A DNA stretch of 64,000 bases from Pseudofrankia sp. DC12 (GCF_000966285.1 NZ_KQ031391.1:5518430-5582429), one strand, 5' to 3'; counted from the stretch's first letter, positions 18,276 through 28,202 are shown. The notes: generated by a model not told the origin, from the sequence alone. A program made the numbers and translations.

Positions 18276-19508
18276 GTGGACGAGCTGGGATCGACGGCGC
18301 TGCGGTCGTCCCCGGTCGCGCTCCGGGGCAAGATCGGCCAGCTGCGCGACCGCGCGTCCGGCCGGCATTCGCCGGTGCGCCGGCTGGACTGGCTGCTCGT
18401 GGCCGCCGTGCTGGTGCTCGCGGTCATCGGTTCGCTGCTGGTCTGGTCGGCGACCAGCGAGCGGCTCACCGTGGCCGGCGGCGACCCGAGGTCGTTCCTC
18501 AAGCGTGACCTGCTGAACCTCGCGATCGGCCTGGTGCTCGCCACCGGGGCGATGCTGCTCGACTACCGGCTGCTGCGGGCCTACGCGCCGTTCGTCTACC
18601 TGGGGTCACTCGTCGGGCTGGTCGCCGTGCTCGTCGTCGGCAGCACGATCAACGGCGCGCACTCCTGGATCGTGCTGCCCGGCGGGTTCGAGCTCCAGCC
18701 GTCCGAGTTCGCCAAGGTCGCGCTGATCGTCGGCATCGCGATGATCCTCGGCGAGAAGCGCGACAGCCGGGACGGGGTGCGCGCCGCCCGCCCGGGCGAC
18801 GTCGACGTCATCGTCGTGCTCGGCCTCGCGCTGGTACCGGTCGGCCTGATCATGCTCCAGCCCGACTTCGGCACCGTGATGGTGCTGGTCTTCGTGATCC
18901 TCGGGATGCTCGCCGTCGCCGGTGCCCCCCGCCGCTGGGTGCTGGGCCTGTTCGTCGGCGGGGTGCTGCTCGGCGCGGCGATCATCGGCTTCCACCTGCT
19001 CAAGCCGTACCAGGAGGCACGCCTCACGTCGTTCGTCTCGGCCACCGCGGCGACGAGCTCGACCACCGGCTACAACGTGGACCAGGCCAAGACCGCGATC
19101 GCCAACGGCGGCTTCTTCGGCCGCGGCCTGTTCCATGGGCAGCAGACCCAGGGCCAGTTCGTCCCCGAGCAGCAGACCGACTTCGTCTTCACGGTCGCCG
19201 GCGAGGAGCTCGGCTTCGTCGGGGCCGGCGGGCTGCTGCTCGCACTGGGCGTGGTGCTGTGGCGGGCGCTGTCGATCGCCCGGGACTCCGACGACACGTT
19301 CGGCGCCCTGATCGGCACCGGGGTCGTGTGCTGGTTCTCCTTCCAGACCTTCATCAACATCGGGATGACATTGGGGATCATGCCCGTGACCGGCCTGCCG
19401 CTGCCGTTCGTCTCCTACGGCGGTTCGTCGATGTTCGCCCAGATGTTGGCCATGGGTCTGCTGCAGAACGTGCGGCTTCGCTCCCGTACCGACCCCTATG
19501 CCCTGTGA
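18276..19508 (+). CDS. rodA: RodA, SEDS-family peptidoglycan glycosyltransferase
   Basis: RodA polymerises glycan strands from lipid II, coupled to PBP2. The product is a 410-residue polytopic membrane protein with about ten helices and the SEDS motifs FELQPSEFAKVALI, LIMLQPDFGTVMVL, QQTDFVFTVAGEELGF and GLPLPFVSYGGSSM. I chose the GTG at 18276 because GGAGG lies seven bases upstream; an in-frame GTG at 18225 with GGGGAG would add 17 residues. It closes the mre-mrdA-rodA operon. Confidence 0.95.
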   Translation: MDELGSTALRSSPVALRGKIGQLRDRASGRHSPVRRLDWLLVAAVLVLAVIGSLLVWSATSERLTVAGGDPRSFLKRDLLNLAIGLVLATGAMLLDYRLLRAYAPFVYLGSLVGLVAVLVVGSTINGAHSWIVLPGGFELQPSEFAKVALIVGIAMILGEKRDSRDGVRAARPGDVDVIVVLGLALVPVGLIMLQPDFGTVMVLVFVILGMLAVAGAPRRWVLGLFVGGVLLGAAIIGFHLLKPYQEARLTSFVSATAATSSTTGYNVDQAKTAIANGGFFGRGLFHGQQTQGQFVPEQQTDFVFTVAGEELGFVGAGGLLLALGVVLWRALSIARDSDDTFGALIGTGVVCWFSFQTFINIGMTLGIMPVTGLPLPFVSYGGSSMFAQMLAMGLLQNVRLRSRTDPYAL

Positions 19509-19552
19509 GCGCGGCGATCGTGGGGTGCCGGCGGCCCGGCTAAGCTGGTCCC

Positions 19553-21523
19553 ATGTCTGGACAGTCGCTGTTCCCGCGTCTGGAGCCGCTGCTGCCCAGG
19601 GTGCGCAAGCCCGTGCAGTACGTCGGTGGCGAAGGGAACTCCACGGTCAAGGCCTGGGAGTCGGCCACCGTCCGCTGGGCGCTGATGTACCCGGACGCCT
19701 ACGAGGTCGGCCTGCCCAACCAGGGCATCCAGATCCTCTACGAGATCCTCAACGAGCAGCCGGACGTGCTGGCCGAGCGGACCTACGCCGTGCTGCCCGA
19801 TCTGGAGGCGTTGCTGCGCGAGCACGCGGTCCCGCAGTTCACCGTGGACGCGCACCGCCCGGTCGGTGAGTTCGACATCCTCGGCGTCAGCTTCAGCACC
19901 GAGCTCGGCTATACCAACCTGCTGACGGCCCTCGACCTGGCCGGTATCCCCCTGCTGGCCGCCGAGCGGACCGACGCGCACCCGTTGGTGATCGCCGGCG
20001 GGCATGCCGCCTTCAACCCCGAGCCGATCTCCGACTTCCTCGACGCGGCCGTGCTCGGCGACGGGGAGCAGGCCGCCCTGGACATCACCGACGTCGTCCG
20101 CGCGTTCAAGGCGGCCGGAGCGCCGGGCGGGCGCACCGAGCTGCTGGCCCGGCTGGCCCGGCGCCGGCTGGTCTACGTCCCGGCGTTCTTCGAGGTCAGC
20201 TACGGCTCCGACGGGGCGGTCGCCGCCGTCACGCCGAACCGGGGCGACGTGCCCGCCCGGCCGGCCAAGCACACGCTCGGTGACCTGGACTCGTGGCCGT
20301 ACCCGAAGGCCCCGCTGGTGCCGCTCGCGGAGACCGTGCATGAGCGGATGAGCGTCGAGATCTTCCGGGGCTGCACCCGGGGCTGCCGGTTCTGCCAGGC
20401 CGGGATGATCACTCGGCCGGTGCGGGAGCGCTCGATCGAGACCATCGGCGCGATGATCGACAACGGGCTGACAGCGACGGGCTTCTCCGAGGTCGGCCTG
20501 CTCTCGCTGTCCAGCGCCGACCACAGCGAGATCGGCGAGATCGCCAAGCAGCTCGGCGACCGCTATGAGGGGACCCAGACCTCGCTGTCGCTGCCGTCCA
20601 CCCGGGTGGACGCCTTCAACGTCACCCTGGCCAACGAGTTCTCCCGCAACGGCCGTCGCAGTGGGCTCACGTTCGCGCCAGAGGGCGGCTCGGAGCGTCT
20701 TCGCAAGGTCATCAACAAGATGGTCAGCGAGGAGGACCTGATCCGCACCGTCAGCACCGCGTACGCGCAGGGCTGGCGGCAGGTGAAGCTCTACTTCATG
20801 TGCGGGCTGCCGACGGAGACCGACGAGGACATCCTCGGCATCGCGGAGCTCGCCCGGGAGGTGATCCGCGCCGGCCGCAAGGCCAGCGGCCAGCGCGACA
20901 TCCGCGCGACGGTGTCGATCGGCGGCTTCGTGCCCAAGCCGCACACCCCGTTCCAGTGGGCCGGGCAGGCCTCCTGGGAGGTCACCGACCATCGGCTGAA
21001 GCTGCTGCGCGACACGGTCCGGGCCGACCGGGAGATCGCCCGGGCCGTCGGGTTCCGCTACCACGACGGGCGGCCGGGCATCATCGAGGGCCTGCTTGCC
21101 CGCGGTGACCGGCGGGTCGGCCGGGTGATCGAACGGGTCTGGCGCGAGGGCGGCCGGTTCGACGGCTGGAGCGAGCACTTCTCGTTCGAGCGCTGGGCGC
21201 GGGCCGCCGAGGCCGAGCTGGAGCCGCTCGGCGTCTCGCTGGACTGGTACACCACCCGGGAGCGCCCGGAGCGCGAGGTGCTCCCGTGGGACCATCTCGA
21301 CGCCGGGCTGGACCGCGACTGGCTCTGGTCGGACTGGCAGGACGCGCTGCGCGCCTCCGAGCTCGACGACTGCCGGTGGACCCCTTGCTACGACTGCGGG
21401 GTCTGCCCAACGATGGGCTCCCAGATCGAGATCGGTCCGACCCGCCGCAAGCTGCTGCCGATCTCCCCGGTCGCGCCGCTGCCGGAACGGAAGGTCGAGG
21501 CCAGTGCCGGCTCGGCGTCCTGA
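19553..21523 (+). CDS. Radical SAM protein of the TIGR03960 (B12-binding-like plus radical SAM) family
   Basis: The 656-residue protein has an N-terminal B12-binding-like region (YPDAYEVGLPNQGIQILYEIL ends this fold's first strand set). A radical SAM core follows with CTRGCRFC (Cys274, Cys278, Cys281), which binds the [4Fe-4S] cluster. The C-terminal part has a second cysteine group, CRWTPCYDCGVC. This family is nearly always paired with a DUF2344 (TIGR03936) protein, as here, where the genes overlap by 20 bases. In many bacteria the pair lies beside the rne/rplU/rpmA genes and may act on RNA or a ribosomal component, but the reaction is not established. Confidence 0.93.
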   Translation: MSGQSLFPRLEPLLPRVRKPVQYVGGEGNSTVKAWESATVRWALMYPDAYEVGLPNQGIQILYEILNEQPDVLAERTYAVLPDLEALLREHAVPQFTVDAHRPVGEFDILGVSFSTELGYTNLLTALDLAGIPLLAAERTDAHPLVIAGGHAAFNPEPISDFLDAAVLGDGEQAALDITDVVRAFKAAGAPGGRTELLARLARRRLVYVPAFFEVSYGSDGAVAAVTPNRGDVPARPAKHTLGDLDSWPYPKAPLVPLAETVHERMSVEIFRGCTRGCRFCQAGMITRPVRERSIETIGAMIDNGLTATGFSEVGLLSLSSADHSEIGEIAKQLGDRYEGTQTSLSLPSTRVDAFNVTLANEFSRNGRRSGLTFAPEGGSERLRKVINKMVSEEDLIRTVSTAYAQGWRQVKLYFMCGLPTETDEDILGIAELAREVIRAGRKASGQRDIRATVSIGGFVPKPHTPFQWAGQASWEVTDHRLKLLRDTVRADREIARAVGFRYHDGRPGIIEGLLARGDRRVGRVIERVWREGGRFDGWSEHFSFERWARAAEAELEPLGVSLDWYTTRERPEREVLPWDHLDAGLDRDWLWSDWQDALRASELDDCRWTPCYDCGVCPTMGSQIEIGPTRRKLLPISPVAPLPERKVEASAGSAS

Positions 21524-22247
21524 CGGCCCACCGCCGCCTCCCGCGGTGGTCCGGCTGCGCCTGCGGTTCACCAAGCGTGGCCGGGCGCGGTTCCTCTCCC
21601 AGCTGGACATCGCCAGGACCTTCGAGCGGGGTCTGCGCCGGGCCCGGGTGCCGATGGCCTACTCGGCCGGCTTCAACCCACACCCAAAGGTGTCGTGGTG
21701 CGGTGGCACCCAGACCGGGATCGCCAGCGAGGCCGAGTACGTTGAGCTGGCGCTGACCACGGACGTCGACCTGGAGGCGCTGCGGGTCGCCCTGGACGCG
21801 GCGCTGCCGCCTGGTCTGGACGTCACGGCCTGCGCCGTCGCCGCAGGTGGGGCGCTCGCCAGCCGGATCGAGGCGTCTCGGTGGCGGATCCGCTTTCCGG
21901 GCCTGCCCCTGGCCGATCTCGCGGCCGCCGTGACGGCGCTGCTGGCCCGGGAGCGGCTCGAGGTCGAGCGCACCACCAAGGACGGCCGCCGGACCATCGA
22001 CGTGCGGGGGGCGGTGATCTGCGCCGTTTGCCGTGCGGACAGCCACGACTGTGCGATACTGGAGATGGTTGTGCGGCACACGACGCCCGCTGTACGACCA
22101 GACGACGTGTTGACCGCCCTCGGCGTGGTCGCCGTTCCACCGCTGACGTTTCCGGTTCCGCCGGAGCCAACCAGGCTCGAGCAGGGACTGATCCGGGCGG
22201 ACGGAACGCTGGCCGACCCGCTGCTGGCGGCCCTTGCTGAAAGCTGA
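21504..22247 (+). CDS. TIGR03936/DUF2344 family protein, partner of the radical SAM enzyme
   Basis: The 247-residue product has the family core RLRFTKRGRARFLSQLDIAR, then RARVPMAYSAGFNPHPKVSW. It overlaps the radical SAM gene by 20 bases in another frame, starting at GTG 21504, so it is translated in tandem. In some lineages the two domains are fused. Its function is unknown; the constant pairing suggests a substrate-binding or tRNA-binding partner (inference). Confidence 0.9.
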   Translation: MPARRPDGPPPPPAVVRLRLRFTKRGRARFLSQLDIARTFERGLRRARVPMAYSAGFNPHPKVSWCGGTQTGIASEAEYVELALTTDVDLEALRVALDAALPPGLDVTACAVAAGGALASRIEASRWRIRFPGLPLADLAAAVTALLARERLEVERTTKDGRRTIDVRGAVICAVCRADSHDCAILEMVVRHTTPAVRPDDVLTALGVVAVPPLTFPVPPEPTRLEQGLIRADGTLADPLLAALAES

Positions 22248-22480
22248 CCTCCGGTCAGCCTCGGCGGGCCGTGATGTCTGCCTGGGGGTAAGCGAACCTC
22301 TGGGCCCCCCGAAGGGGGCGCGGACTACAGCGATCAGGGCCGGTTGTCGCGTCGACTCACGGCTTGATGCAGGGCGTCGCAGGATTACGGCGGGCTCACC
22401 CGCCGGACGAGACAGCGGCTTCTGTGCGGTCGCGACTGCCAACTGGCGGCGCGCCCGGGAGCCCGGAGGCTTTATATCCC

Positions 22481-25400
22481 GTGCCCGACGACATTTTGAC
22501 TCCCGGCGACGACAACCAGACAGCGGCAGCGGCGGAGGAATCCGCGGCGACGCCCCGGCGCCGCCGCGCGGCGGGCCGGCCGGCCGGCCCGCCGGCCCAG
22601 CTGTCCCCTGACGTCGCGATCATGGCCGTCCCAGCTGTGACCGATGAGGCGGACGAGGATCAGGCGGTCGCCTCGGCGGCGCCGGACCCGGCGTCCACCG
22701 AGATCACGGCCACCGAGATCACATCCTCGCAGGACGGGTCCGACGAGACCTCGCCCGCCGAGGACGCGATCGGCGAGGACGAGCTGGACCAGCCCGCTGA
22801 GCCGGCCGAGACCGGAGCCGATCAGCCGGCGGCGGTCGCGCCTGCCGCGAGCGCCCCGGCCGCCGAGCCGGAGCGCAGGCCCCGCGCCCGTCGCGCCGTG
22901 CGTGCGGTCCTCACCCCGGTTGTCCCGCTGGAGCCAGCCGAGGCCACCGCCGTGCCGGTTGACGGCGCCGACCTGCCAGCCGCCCCGCAACCGGGCGCGA
23001 CCGACGTGGCTAGCGAGCCAGCCGAGCCGGCTGCGCCGCCCGCCCGACGGCGTGCCCGCGCCGCCCGCCGCGGCTCCTCGGCCCCCCCGGAGACTCCCGA
23101 GACTCCGGCGGCCTCAGAGCCCCAGGACACCGCGGAGACTGCGACCTCGGACGGCGTGCCGACCGAGACGACCGCCGAGGCAGCCGCGGCGCCAGCCGAC
23201 GTCGAGAGCGCGCCGCCGGCCGAGGCCGAGCCGTCCGCTGCCCCGAGGACGCGGCGCCGCCGAGCCCGCGCCGCCGAGCCGGTCCCCGTGGCCGAGCCAG
23301 CCGAGGCCGACGAGGACGCGGGCTCCGCCGAGCCGGCGGCACAGGCGGACGAACCAGCCGCCGAGCCCGCCGCGGCGGCGTCCATTAGGCGTTCGCGGTC
23401 CGCGGCGCCGCAGTGGAGCGCCCAGGCTCAGCCGTTCCTGACCGGGTTCGACGCCGAGCCGGCTGTCCCCCGGGTGACCCGTCGGCCGATCACGGCCGTG
23501 ACCTTCCAGGCCCCCGACCTGGCTGCCCGCGAGCCGGCCGCCCCGCGTGGGCGCGACCGCGAGGCCGAGCGGCGTCCCGGCCGGCCGGCGCGCGAGGCCG
23601 AGGCCGAGGAGACCGAGGAGCCGACCTCCGCCGCCCCGGTGGAGGAGGAGACCGCCGACGTCGAGGAGACCGAGGCCGCCGCTGGCGCGGACGCGTCGCT
23701 GGACGACGCGGACCTGGCTGGCACCAGGCGCCGCCGCCGCGGCCGGCGTGGCCGCGGGCGGGCCCGCGGGGAGGACGAGCTCGACGGCGCGGAGACCGCG
23801 GACACCCCCGAGGCCGCCTCTGCCGACACCGACGAGGCTGAGCAGGCCGACGAAGAGGGCGACGAGCAGCTCGCGCTCGACGCGGAGGACGAGGACGAGG
23901 AAGAGGACGACCGCGCCGGTTCCCGCCGTCGCCGTCGCCGCCGCCGCCGCGCCACGACGGGCGAGGATGCCACCGGTGCGCCGGACGACCCGCCGAACAC
24001 CGTCGTGCACGTCCGCGAGACCCGTCGCGACGACGACCTGGTCCGTGGGGTCAGCGGCTCCACCCGGCTGGAGGCCAAGCGGCAGCGCCGCAGGGAGGGC
24101 CGTGACAGCGGCCGGCGGCGCCCGCCGATCGTCACCGAGGCTGAGTTCCTGGCCCGCCGCGAGTCGGTCGAGCGCCGGATGCTGGTCCGCCACGCCGGTG
24201 ACCGCACCCAGATCGCGGTGCTGGAGGACGGCGTCCTCGTCGAGCACTTCGTCACCCGGGCCAGCTCCGCGTCCTACGCGGGCAACGTCTACCTCGGCCG
24301 GGTCCAGAACGTGCTGGCCAGCATGGAGGCGGCGTTCGTCGACATCGGCAAGGGCCGCAACGCGGTCCTCTACGCCGGCGAGGTCAACTACGACGCGTCC
24401 GGCCTGGAGGGCAGGCCTCGCAAGATCGAGCAGGTGCTCAAGCCGGGCCAGTCGGTGCTCGTCCAGGTCTCCAAGGACCCGATCGGGCACAAGGGCGCGC
24501 GGCTGACCAGCCAGATCAGCCTGCCAGGCCGTTACCTGGTCTACGTGCCGGACGGCCAGAACGCCGGGATCAGCCGCAAGCTGCCGGACGTCGAGCGCGC
24601 CCGGCTCAAGAGCATCCTGAAGAAGATCACCCCTGAGGACGGCGGGGTGATCGTGCGGACCGCGGCCGAGGGTGCGAGCGAGCAGGAGCTCGAGCGCGAC
24701 ATCGAACGCCTCGCCGCCCAGTGGGAGGACATCTCCCGCAAGGCGCAGAAGGCGTCCGCGCCGGCGCTGCTCTACGGCGAGCCGGACCTCGTCGTCCGGG
24801 TGATCCGGGACATCTTCAACGAGGACTTCACCGAGCTGCTCGTGCAGGGCTCGGGCGAGGCCGAGACGATCGAGGGCTACGTCGACCTGGTCGCTCCGGA
24901 CCTGCGCGACCGGGTCCGCCGGCACGTCGGTACGACCGACCTGTTCACCGAGTACCGCGTCGACGAGCAGCTCGCGAAGGCGCTGGACCGCAAGGTGTGG
25001 CTGCCCTCGGGCGGCTCGCTGGTGATCGACCGGACCGAGGCGATGACAGTCGTCGACGTCAACACCGGCAAGTTCACCGGCAAGGGCGGCAACCTCGAGG
25101 AGACCGTCACCAAGAACAACCTCGAGGCGGCCGAGGAGATCGTCCGTCAGCTGAGGCTGCGCGACATCGGCGGCATCATCGTCATCGACTTCATCGACAT
25201 GGTCCTGGAGAGCAACCGGGAGCTGGTGCTGCGCCGGCTCACCGAGTGCCTCGGCCGGGACCGGACCCGCCACCAGGTCGCCGAGGTCACCAGCCTCGGG
25301 CTCGTCCAGATGACCCGCAAGCGGGTCGGCCAGGGCCTGCTGGAGGCCTACAGCGAGCCATGCGCGCACTGCAACGGGCGCGGGGTGCTCATCCACCTGG

Positions 25401-26056
25401 ACGGCCACCATGCCCAGCCGCCGGTGCCGCCGATTCCGGCACCGCCGCCGCGGCGCGCCGGCCGGCGCGGGTCGGCCCTGGCGTCGACGGCGGAGCTGGA
25501 CGAGCCGGTCGTCGGCGAGCCCGACGGTCTCGACGAGCGGCCCGCCTCCGATGACGAGAGCACGGGCGACCGCGACGGTGGGCGCGCCACTACGGAGACC
25601 GGCGAGGCCGGGACGGCCCGAGAGGGCCGGCGGACCCGCCGGGCCCGCCGGGCCGCGAGCGCCGTGATCGCCGTTCCCGAGATCAGCAGCGTGGACGTGA
25701 CCGGGCCGGACGGCGCGTTGGCGCCAGCTGGCCAGGCCGCGGCGCCCGACGCCCATGCCACTGGCTGGCCTGGCGGGCTCGCCGGGGCCGGGCAGCTCGG
25801 GGCGCGGGCCGGTGAGCCCGGTGGTGTCGGTTGGCCGGTCGGCAACGGGTCGGCGGCGGACAGCCACCACAACGGAGCCGGGAACGGCGCGAGCGCCGAG
25901 GAGGCTGGGCCGACGGTGTTCGCGAACTCCGCCGACCCGGACAGTGCCGCGGTGGGTTCGGAGCCGGGCGGTGGCCGTGGCCGCCGGCCGCGCCGGGCCT
26001 CCCGCCCGGCCGCGAAGCCGGCTGAGTCGGTCGAGGCGAGCGCCTCCGCCGAGTAG
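22481..26056 (+). CDS. rne: Ribonuclease E/G
   Basis: This endoribonuclease cleaves single-stranded RNA and drives rRNA, tRNA and mRNA processing. With the GTG at 22481, preceded by GGAGG, it has 1191 residues; an in-frame start at 22364 would add 39 residues. The first ~550 residues are disordered and rich in Glu, Ala, Pro and Arg, with basic RRRRGRRGR- and RRRRRRRR-like patches. The catalytic half has the S1 domain (YAGNVYLGRVQNVLASMEAAF), Mg-binding Asp859 in VVDVNTGK and Asp903 in VIDFIDM, and the Zn-link CAHC (Cys961, Cys964). A second disordered tail ends the protein. The 233-bp leader holds a small gccccc/gggggc hairpin at 22304-22319. Confidence 0.94.
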   Translation: MPDDILTPGDDNQTAAAAEESAATPRRRRAAGRPAGPPAQLSPDVAIMAVPAVTDEADEDQAVASAAPDPASTEITATEITSSQDGSDETSPAEDAIGEDELDQPAEPAETGADQPAAVAPAASAPAAEPERRPRARRAVRAVLTPVVPLEPAEATAVPVDGADLPAAPQPGATDVASEPAEPAAPPARRRARAARRGSSAPPETPETPAASEPQDTAETATSDGVPTETTAEAAAAPADVESAPPAEAEPSAAPRTRRRRARAAEPVPVAEPAEADEDAGSAEPAAQADEPAAEPAAAASIRRSRSAAPQWSAQAQPFLTGFDAEPAVPRVTRRPITAVTFQAPDLAAREPAAPRGRDREAERRPGRPAREAEAEETEEPTSAAPVEEETADVEETEAAAGADASLDDADLAGTRRRRRGRRGRGRARGEDELDGAETADTPEAASADTDEAEQADEEGDEQLALDAEDEDEEEDDRAGSRRRRRRRRRATTGEDATGAPDDPPNTVVHVRETRRDDDLVRGVSGSTRLEAKRQRRREGRDSGRRRPPIVTEAEFLARRESVERRMLVRHAGDRTQIAVLEDGVLVEHFVTRASSASYAGNVYLGRVQNVLASMEAAFVDIGKGRNAVLYAGEVNYDASGLEGRPRKIEQVLKPGQSVLVQVSKDPIGHKGARLTSQISLPGRYLVYVPDGQNAGISRKLPDVERARLKSILKKITPEDGGVIVRTAAEGASEQELERDIERLAAQWEDISRKAQKASAPALLYGEPDLVVRVIRDIFNEDFTELLVQGSGEAETIEGYVDLVAPDLRDRVRRHVGTTDLFTEYRVDEQLAKALDRKVWLPSGGSLVIDRTEAMTVVDVNTGKFTGKGGNLEETVTKNNLEAAEEIVRQLRLRDIGGIIVIDFIDMVLESNRELVLRRLTECLGRDRTRHQVAEVTSLGLVQMTRKRVGQGLLEAYSEPCAHCNGRGVLIHLDGHHAQPPVPPIPAPPPRRAGRRGSALASTAELDEPVVGEPDGLDERPASDDESTGDRDGGRATTETGEAGTAREGRRTRRARRAASAVIAVPEISSVDVTGPDGALAPAGQAAAPDAHATGWPGGLAGAGQLGARAGEPGGVGWPVGNGSAADSHHNGAGNGASAEEAGPTVFANSADPDSAAVGSEPGGGRGRRPRRASRPAAKPAESVEASASAE

Positions 26057-26097
26057 CGGCTACCCGCGGCCGCCGGAGTACCGATGCCTTGGGCCGG

Positions 26098-26130
26098 GCC
26101 CGGGCCAGCCAGATCAGGCTGGTCCCGGGC
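26098..26130. terminator. Bidirectional hairpin between rne and the convergent membrane-protein gene
   Basis: A 13-bp stem, gcccgggccagcc against ggctgg-t-cccgggc with one bulged T, closes a six-base loop. It lies 42 bases past the rne stop and about 105 bases past the end of the converging gene. Confidence 0.75.
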
Positions 26131-26235
26131 CTGGCCTTCCGGGTCGGGCAGCCTTCTCAGACAGCGTGGCGCCAGGCGACGCCTGGGTGTCCCGACAACC
26201 GGGTCTCCGGCGGCTTGGCGTCCGCCGGCCTGCTG

Positions 26236-26769
26236 TTAGGCGACGTGGCGCCGGACCCGCGCCGCCAGTGCGGCCGCCGGGCGTTCGCGGCGCAGGGGCC
26301 CACGCCGGCCCAGTTGTGGATGCCGGCCGGCCGGTGTGGTGGGTCCGGCCGCCGGGTCCGCGGTCTCGGCCCTGGGAGCCGGGCGCGCGGCGGCGTCGCG
26401 GCGGGACAGAGCATCGCGGCGGGACAGAGCATCGTGGCGGGAGCGGGCATCGTGGCCGGCCTCGGCCAGCATGCGGTCGAGGATCGCGCGGGACTGGTGC
26501 AGCGCGCCGTCCACCGCGGCCTTGGCCCGGTCCTGGTCGCCGAGCTGGAGCGCGTAGGTCGCGACGACGAGCGTCTGCACCAGGTCGTCCTGGTCGCCGA
26601 GGTGGGCGGCCGCGTCACCCTGCCTGGCCGCCGTGATCGCGGCCGAGAGCCGGGCCGCGATCACCGGGCCGTGCAGCATGAGCCAGCAGGCCAGCGGGAC
26701 CGCCAGGAGCGCGACCAACGCGACCGTGCCGGCCACCCAGGCCGCCGTCTCCCAGGCCGCCTCGGTCAT
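26236..26769 (-). CDS. Hypothetical membrane protein with Arg/Ala-rich tail
   Basis: With the ATG at 26769 the product has 177 residues. It shows one strong hydrophobic stretch near the N-terminus (AWVAGTVALVALLAVPLACWLML), then a soluble segment predicted helical (AALHLGDQDDLVQTLVVATYALQ pattern). The C-terminus is basic and low in complexity, with a duplicated DALSRRDALSRRD element coded by a near-exact DNA repeat. I recognise no family. A longer in-frame start at 26874 exists but lacks a ribosome site. The chosen ATG overlaps the stop of an 11-codon leader ORF that does have one. Confidence 0.6.
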   Translation of the reverse strand: MTEAAWETAAWVAGTVALVALLAVPLACWLMLHGPVIAARLSAAITAARQGDAAAHLGDQDDLVQTLVVATYALQLGDQDRAKAAVDGALHQSRAILDRMLAEAGHDARSRHDALSRRDALSRRDAAARPAPRAETADPAAGPTTPAGRHPQLGRRGPLRRERPAAALAARVRRHVA

Positions 26770-26801
26770 CGCGCTGCCGCCCTGCCGACTCGGCCGCTCA
26801 T
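26766..26801 (-). other. Possible 11-codon leader ORF overlapping the membrane-protein start
   Basis: On the minus strand GGGGAGGACGGAC precedes an ATG at 26801 that encodes MSGRVGRAAAR and stops at 26766. Its TGA overlaps the ATG of the membrane-protein gene (ATGA). The strong site in front of the short ORF and the weak one in front of the gene suggest coupled translation. Expression is not shown. Confidence 0.4.
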
Positions 26802-27338
26802 GTCCGTCCTCCCCGCCCCGTCGGACACTTCCGTCGCAGTGTCCATGGTTCCCTGGCGAGTGGGCCGTCGCCATGACACATCTGGATCACCCGGTTGTGA
26901 TCCGCAGCTAGGCTGGGAGTCACCCAGCTGGGCCCGGCGATGTACCCATCTGAACTGGCTATCGACGCAAAGTAACCAGGGGAGTCGTCGGCTTCGGTGG
27001 GGTGTCGAATTCCGTCATCGGGGCGATGCGGCCTGCCGAAGCGAGCCGCCTGCGGCGGGAGTCGATCGAGGCAGTGGCGGTGCGCACCAACGGTCCAGGG
27101 ACCTGTAAGGTAGAGCGACACGGGGTAGGTTTGGCGCCCACTCCGGACGGGCGCGTGCCCGCCCCCAACACGGCACGGCAACACAAGAGGGTTGACCCAG
27201 ACGGCGGTTGGCGTTGACGGTCGGCCGCTCGTGTTCTGGGGCGAGGCCGGCGCGCACGGCTTGTGGGGCGCCTTGAGGAGATCAGCTCGCGCGGCGTCGG
27301 ATGACGTGGCGCGCGGGCCACAGGAGCAGGGAGAACTG
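26802..27338. other. Noncoding region upstream of rplU
   Basis: This ~540-bp divergent region between the membrane-protein gene and rplU has no convincing gene. It is less GC-rich than its surroundings around 26900-27200 and should carry the L21/L27 promoter and leader. I cannot define the promoter from sequence alone; a ttgacc word at 27192 is only a candidate -35. Confidence 0.5.
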
Positions 27339-27656
27339 GTGTACGCGGTCGTTGCCAGCGGTGGCAAGCAGCACAGGGTCGCCGTCGGCGATGTGGTCGA
27401 TGTCGAGCTTCTGCCGGGTGCGCCGGGTGCGGCCGTGAACCTGGTGCCGGTGCTTCTCATCGACGGCGAGTCGGTGACCACGGACAAGGGTGCCCTTGAG
27501 GCCGCCGAGGTCACCGCCGAGGTCGTCGGCGTCGTGAAGGGTCCGAAGATCCGGATCCACAAGTTCAAGAACAAGACCGGCTACCACAAGCGGCAGGGTC
27601 ACCGTCAGAAGCTGACCCGGCTGAAGGTCACCGGCATCGAGACCAAGAAGGCCTGA
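27339..27656 (+). CDS. rplU: 50S ribosomal protein L21
   Basis: The 105-residue protein is a structural component of the large subunit. It starts at GTG 27339 behind an AGGGAGA site and reads (M)[19 protein letters not shown], the canonical L21 N-terminus. The C-terminal [15 protein letters not shown] motif is typical. The frame stays open upstream, but that sequence is not conserved. rpmA follows after four bases. Confidence 0.97.
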   Translation: MYAVVASGGKQHRVAVGDVVDVELLPGAPGAAVNLVPVLLIDGESVTTDKGALEAAEVTAEVVGVVKGPKIRIHKFKNKTGYHKRQGHRQKLTRLKVTGIETKKA

Positions 27657-27660
27657 GCGG

Positions 27661-27924
27661 ATGGCGCACAAGAAGGGCGCGAGCTCCTCGCGCAACGGTC
27701 GTGACTCCAACGCCCAGCGACTGGGCGTGAAGCGGTTCGGTGGCCAGTATGTGAAGGCGGGCGAGATCCTCGTCCGTCAGCGCGGCACCCACTTCCACCC
27801 GGGCGCGCTGGTCGGGCGCGGCAAGGACGACACGCTGTTCGCCCTGGCCGAGGGCCACGTCCAGTTCGGCACCCGCGGTGGCCGCCGGGTGATCAACGTG
27901 CTCGCGCTGGAGCCCGCGGCCTAG
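27661..27924 (+). CDS. rpmA: 50S ribosomal protein L27
   Basis: The 87-residue protein has the canonical start [20 protein letters not shown], and then [15 protein letters not shown] and [11 protein letters not shown]27 reaches the peptidyl-transferase centre. The N-terminus is the direct type, with no cleavable extension of the Firmicute kind. It follows rplU by four bases, so the two are co-transcribed. Confidence 0.98.
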   Translation: MAHKKGASSSRNGRDSNAQRLGVKRFGGQYVKAGEILVRQRGTHFHPGALVGRGKDDTLFALAEGHVQFGTRGGRRVINVLALEPAA

Positions 27925-28078
27925 CTGCCGCCGTTGGTCCCGCGCGGGCCCCTGAGGAATCCACGCGAGCGTCGTCGGCGGTTCTCGGGTCAGCTACCAG
28001 GATCCGCCGCGACTATGACGGCCCGAGGGTCGCTCCCCAGGACCTGTCGACCGTCACGGGACAGCAGAGTAGATCGTC

Positions 28079-28119
28079 GAAGCCGCGCTGGGCACGGGAC
28101 CATTGCCCGGCGCGGCTTC
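28079..28119 (+). terminator. Long hairpin between rpmA and obgE
   Basis: A stem of gaagccgcgc with gcgcggcttc continues through a G-T pair into gggc/gccc, about 15 pairs in all, around an 11-base loop. It lies about 155 bases after rpmA and 84 before obgE. It may end the ribosomal-protein unit or attenuate obgE. Confidence 0.65.
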
Positions 28120-28202
28120 AGCCATGTCCGCGATCCCGCGCGCACGGCGGACGAGATCCGCAATACCGGCCATAGGGCCGGCAGACCAGGAGAGGCCAGG
28201 CA

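Noticed and set aside
22364-22480. Longer N-terminus for RNase E
   Set aside because: The added 39 residues lack a ribosome site, whereas GTG 22481 has GGAGG upstream.
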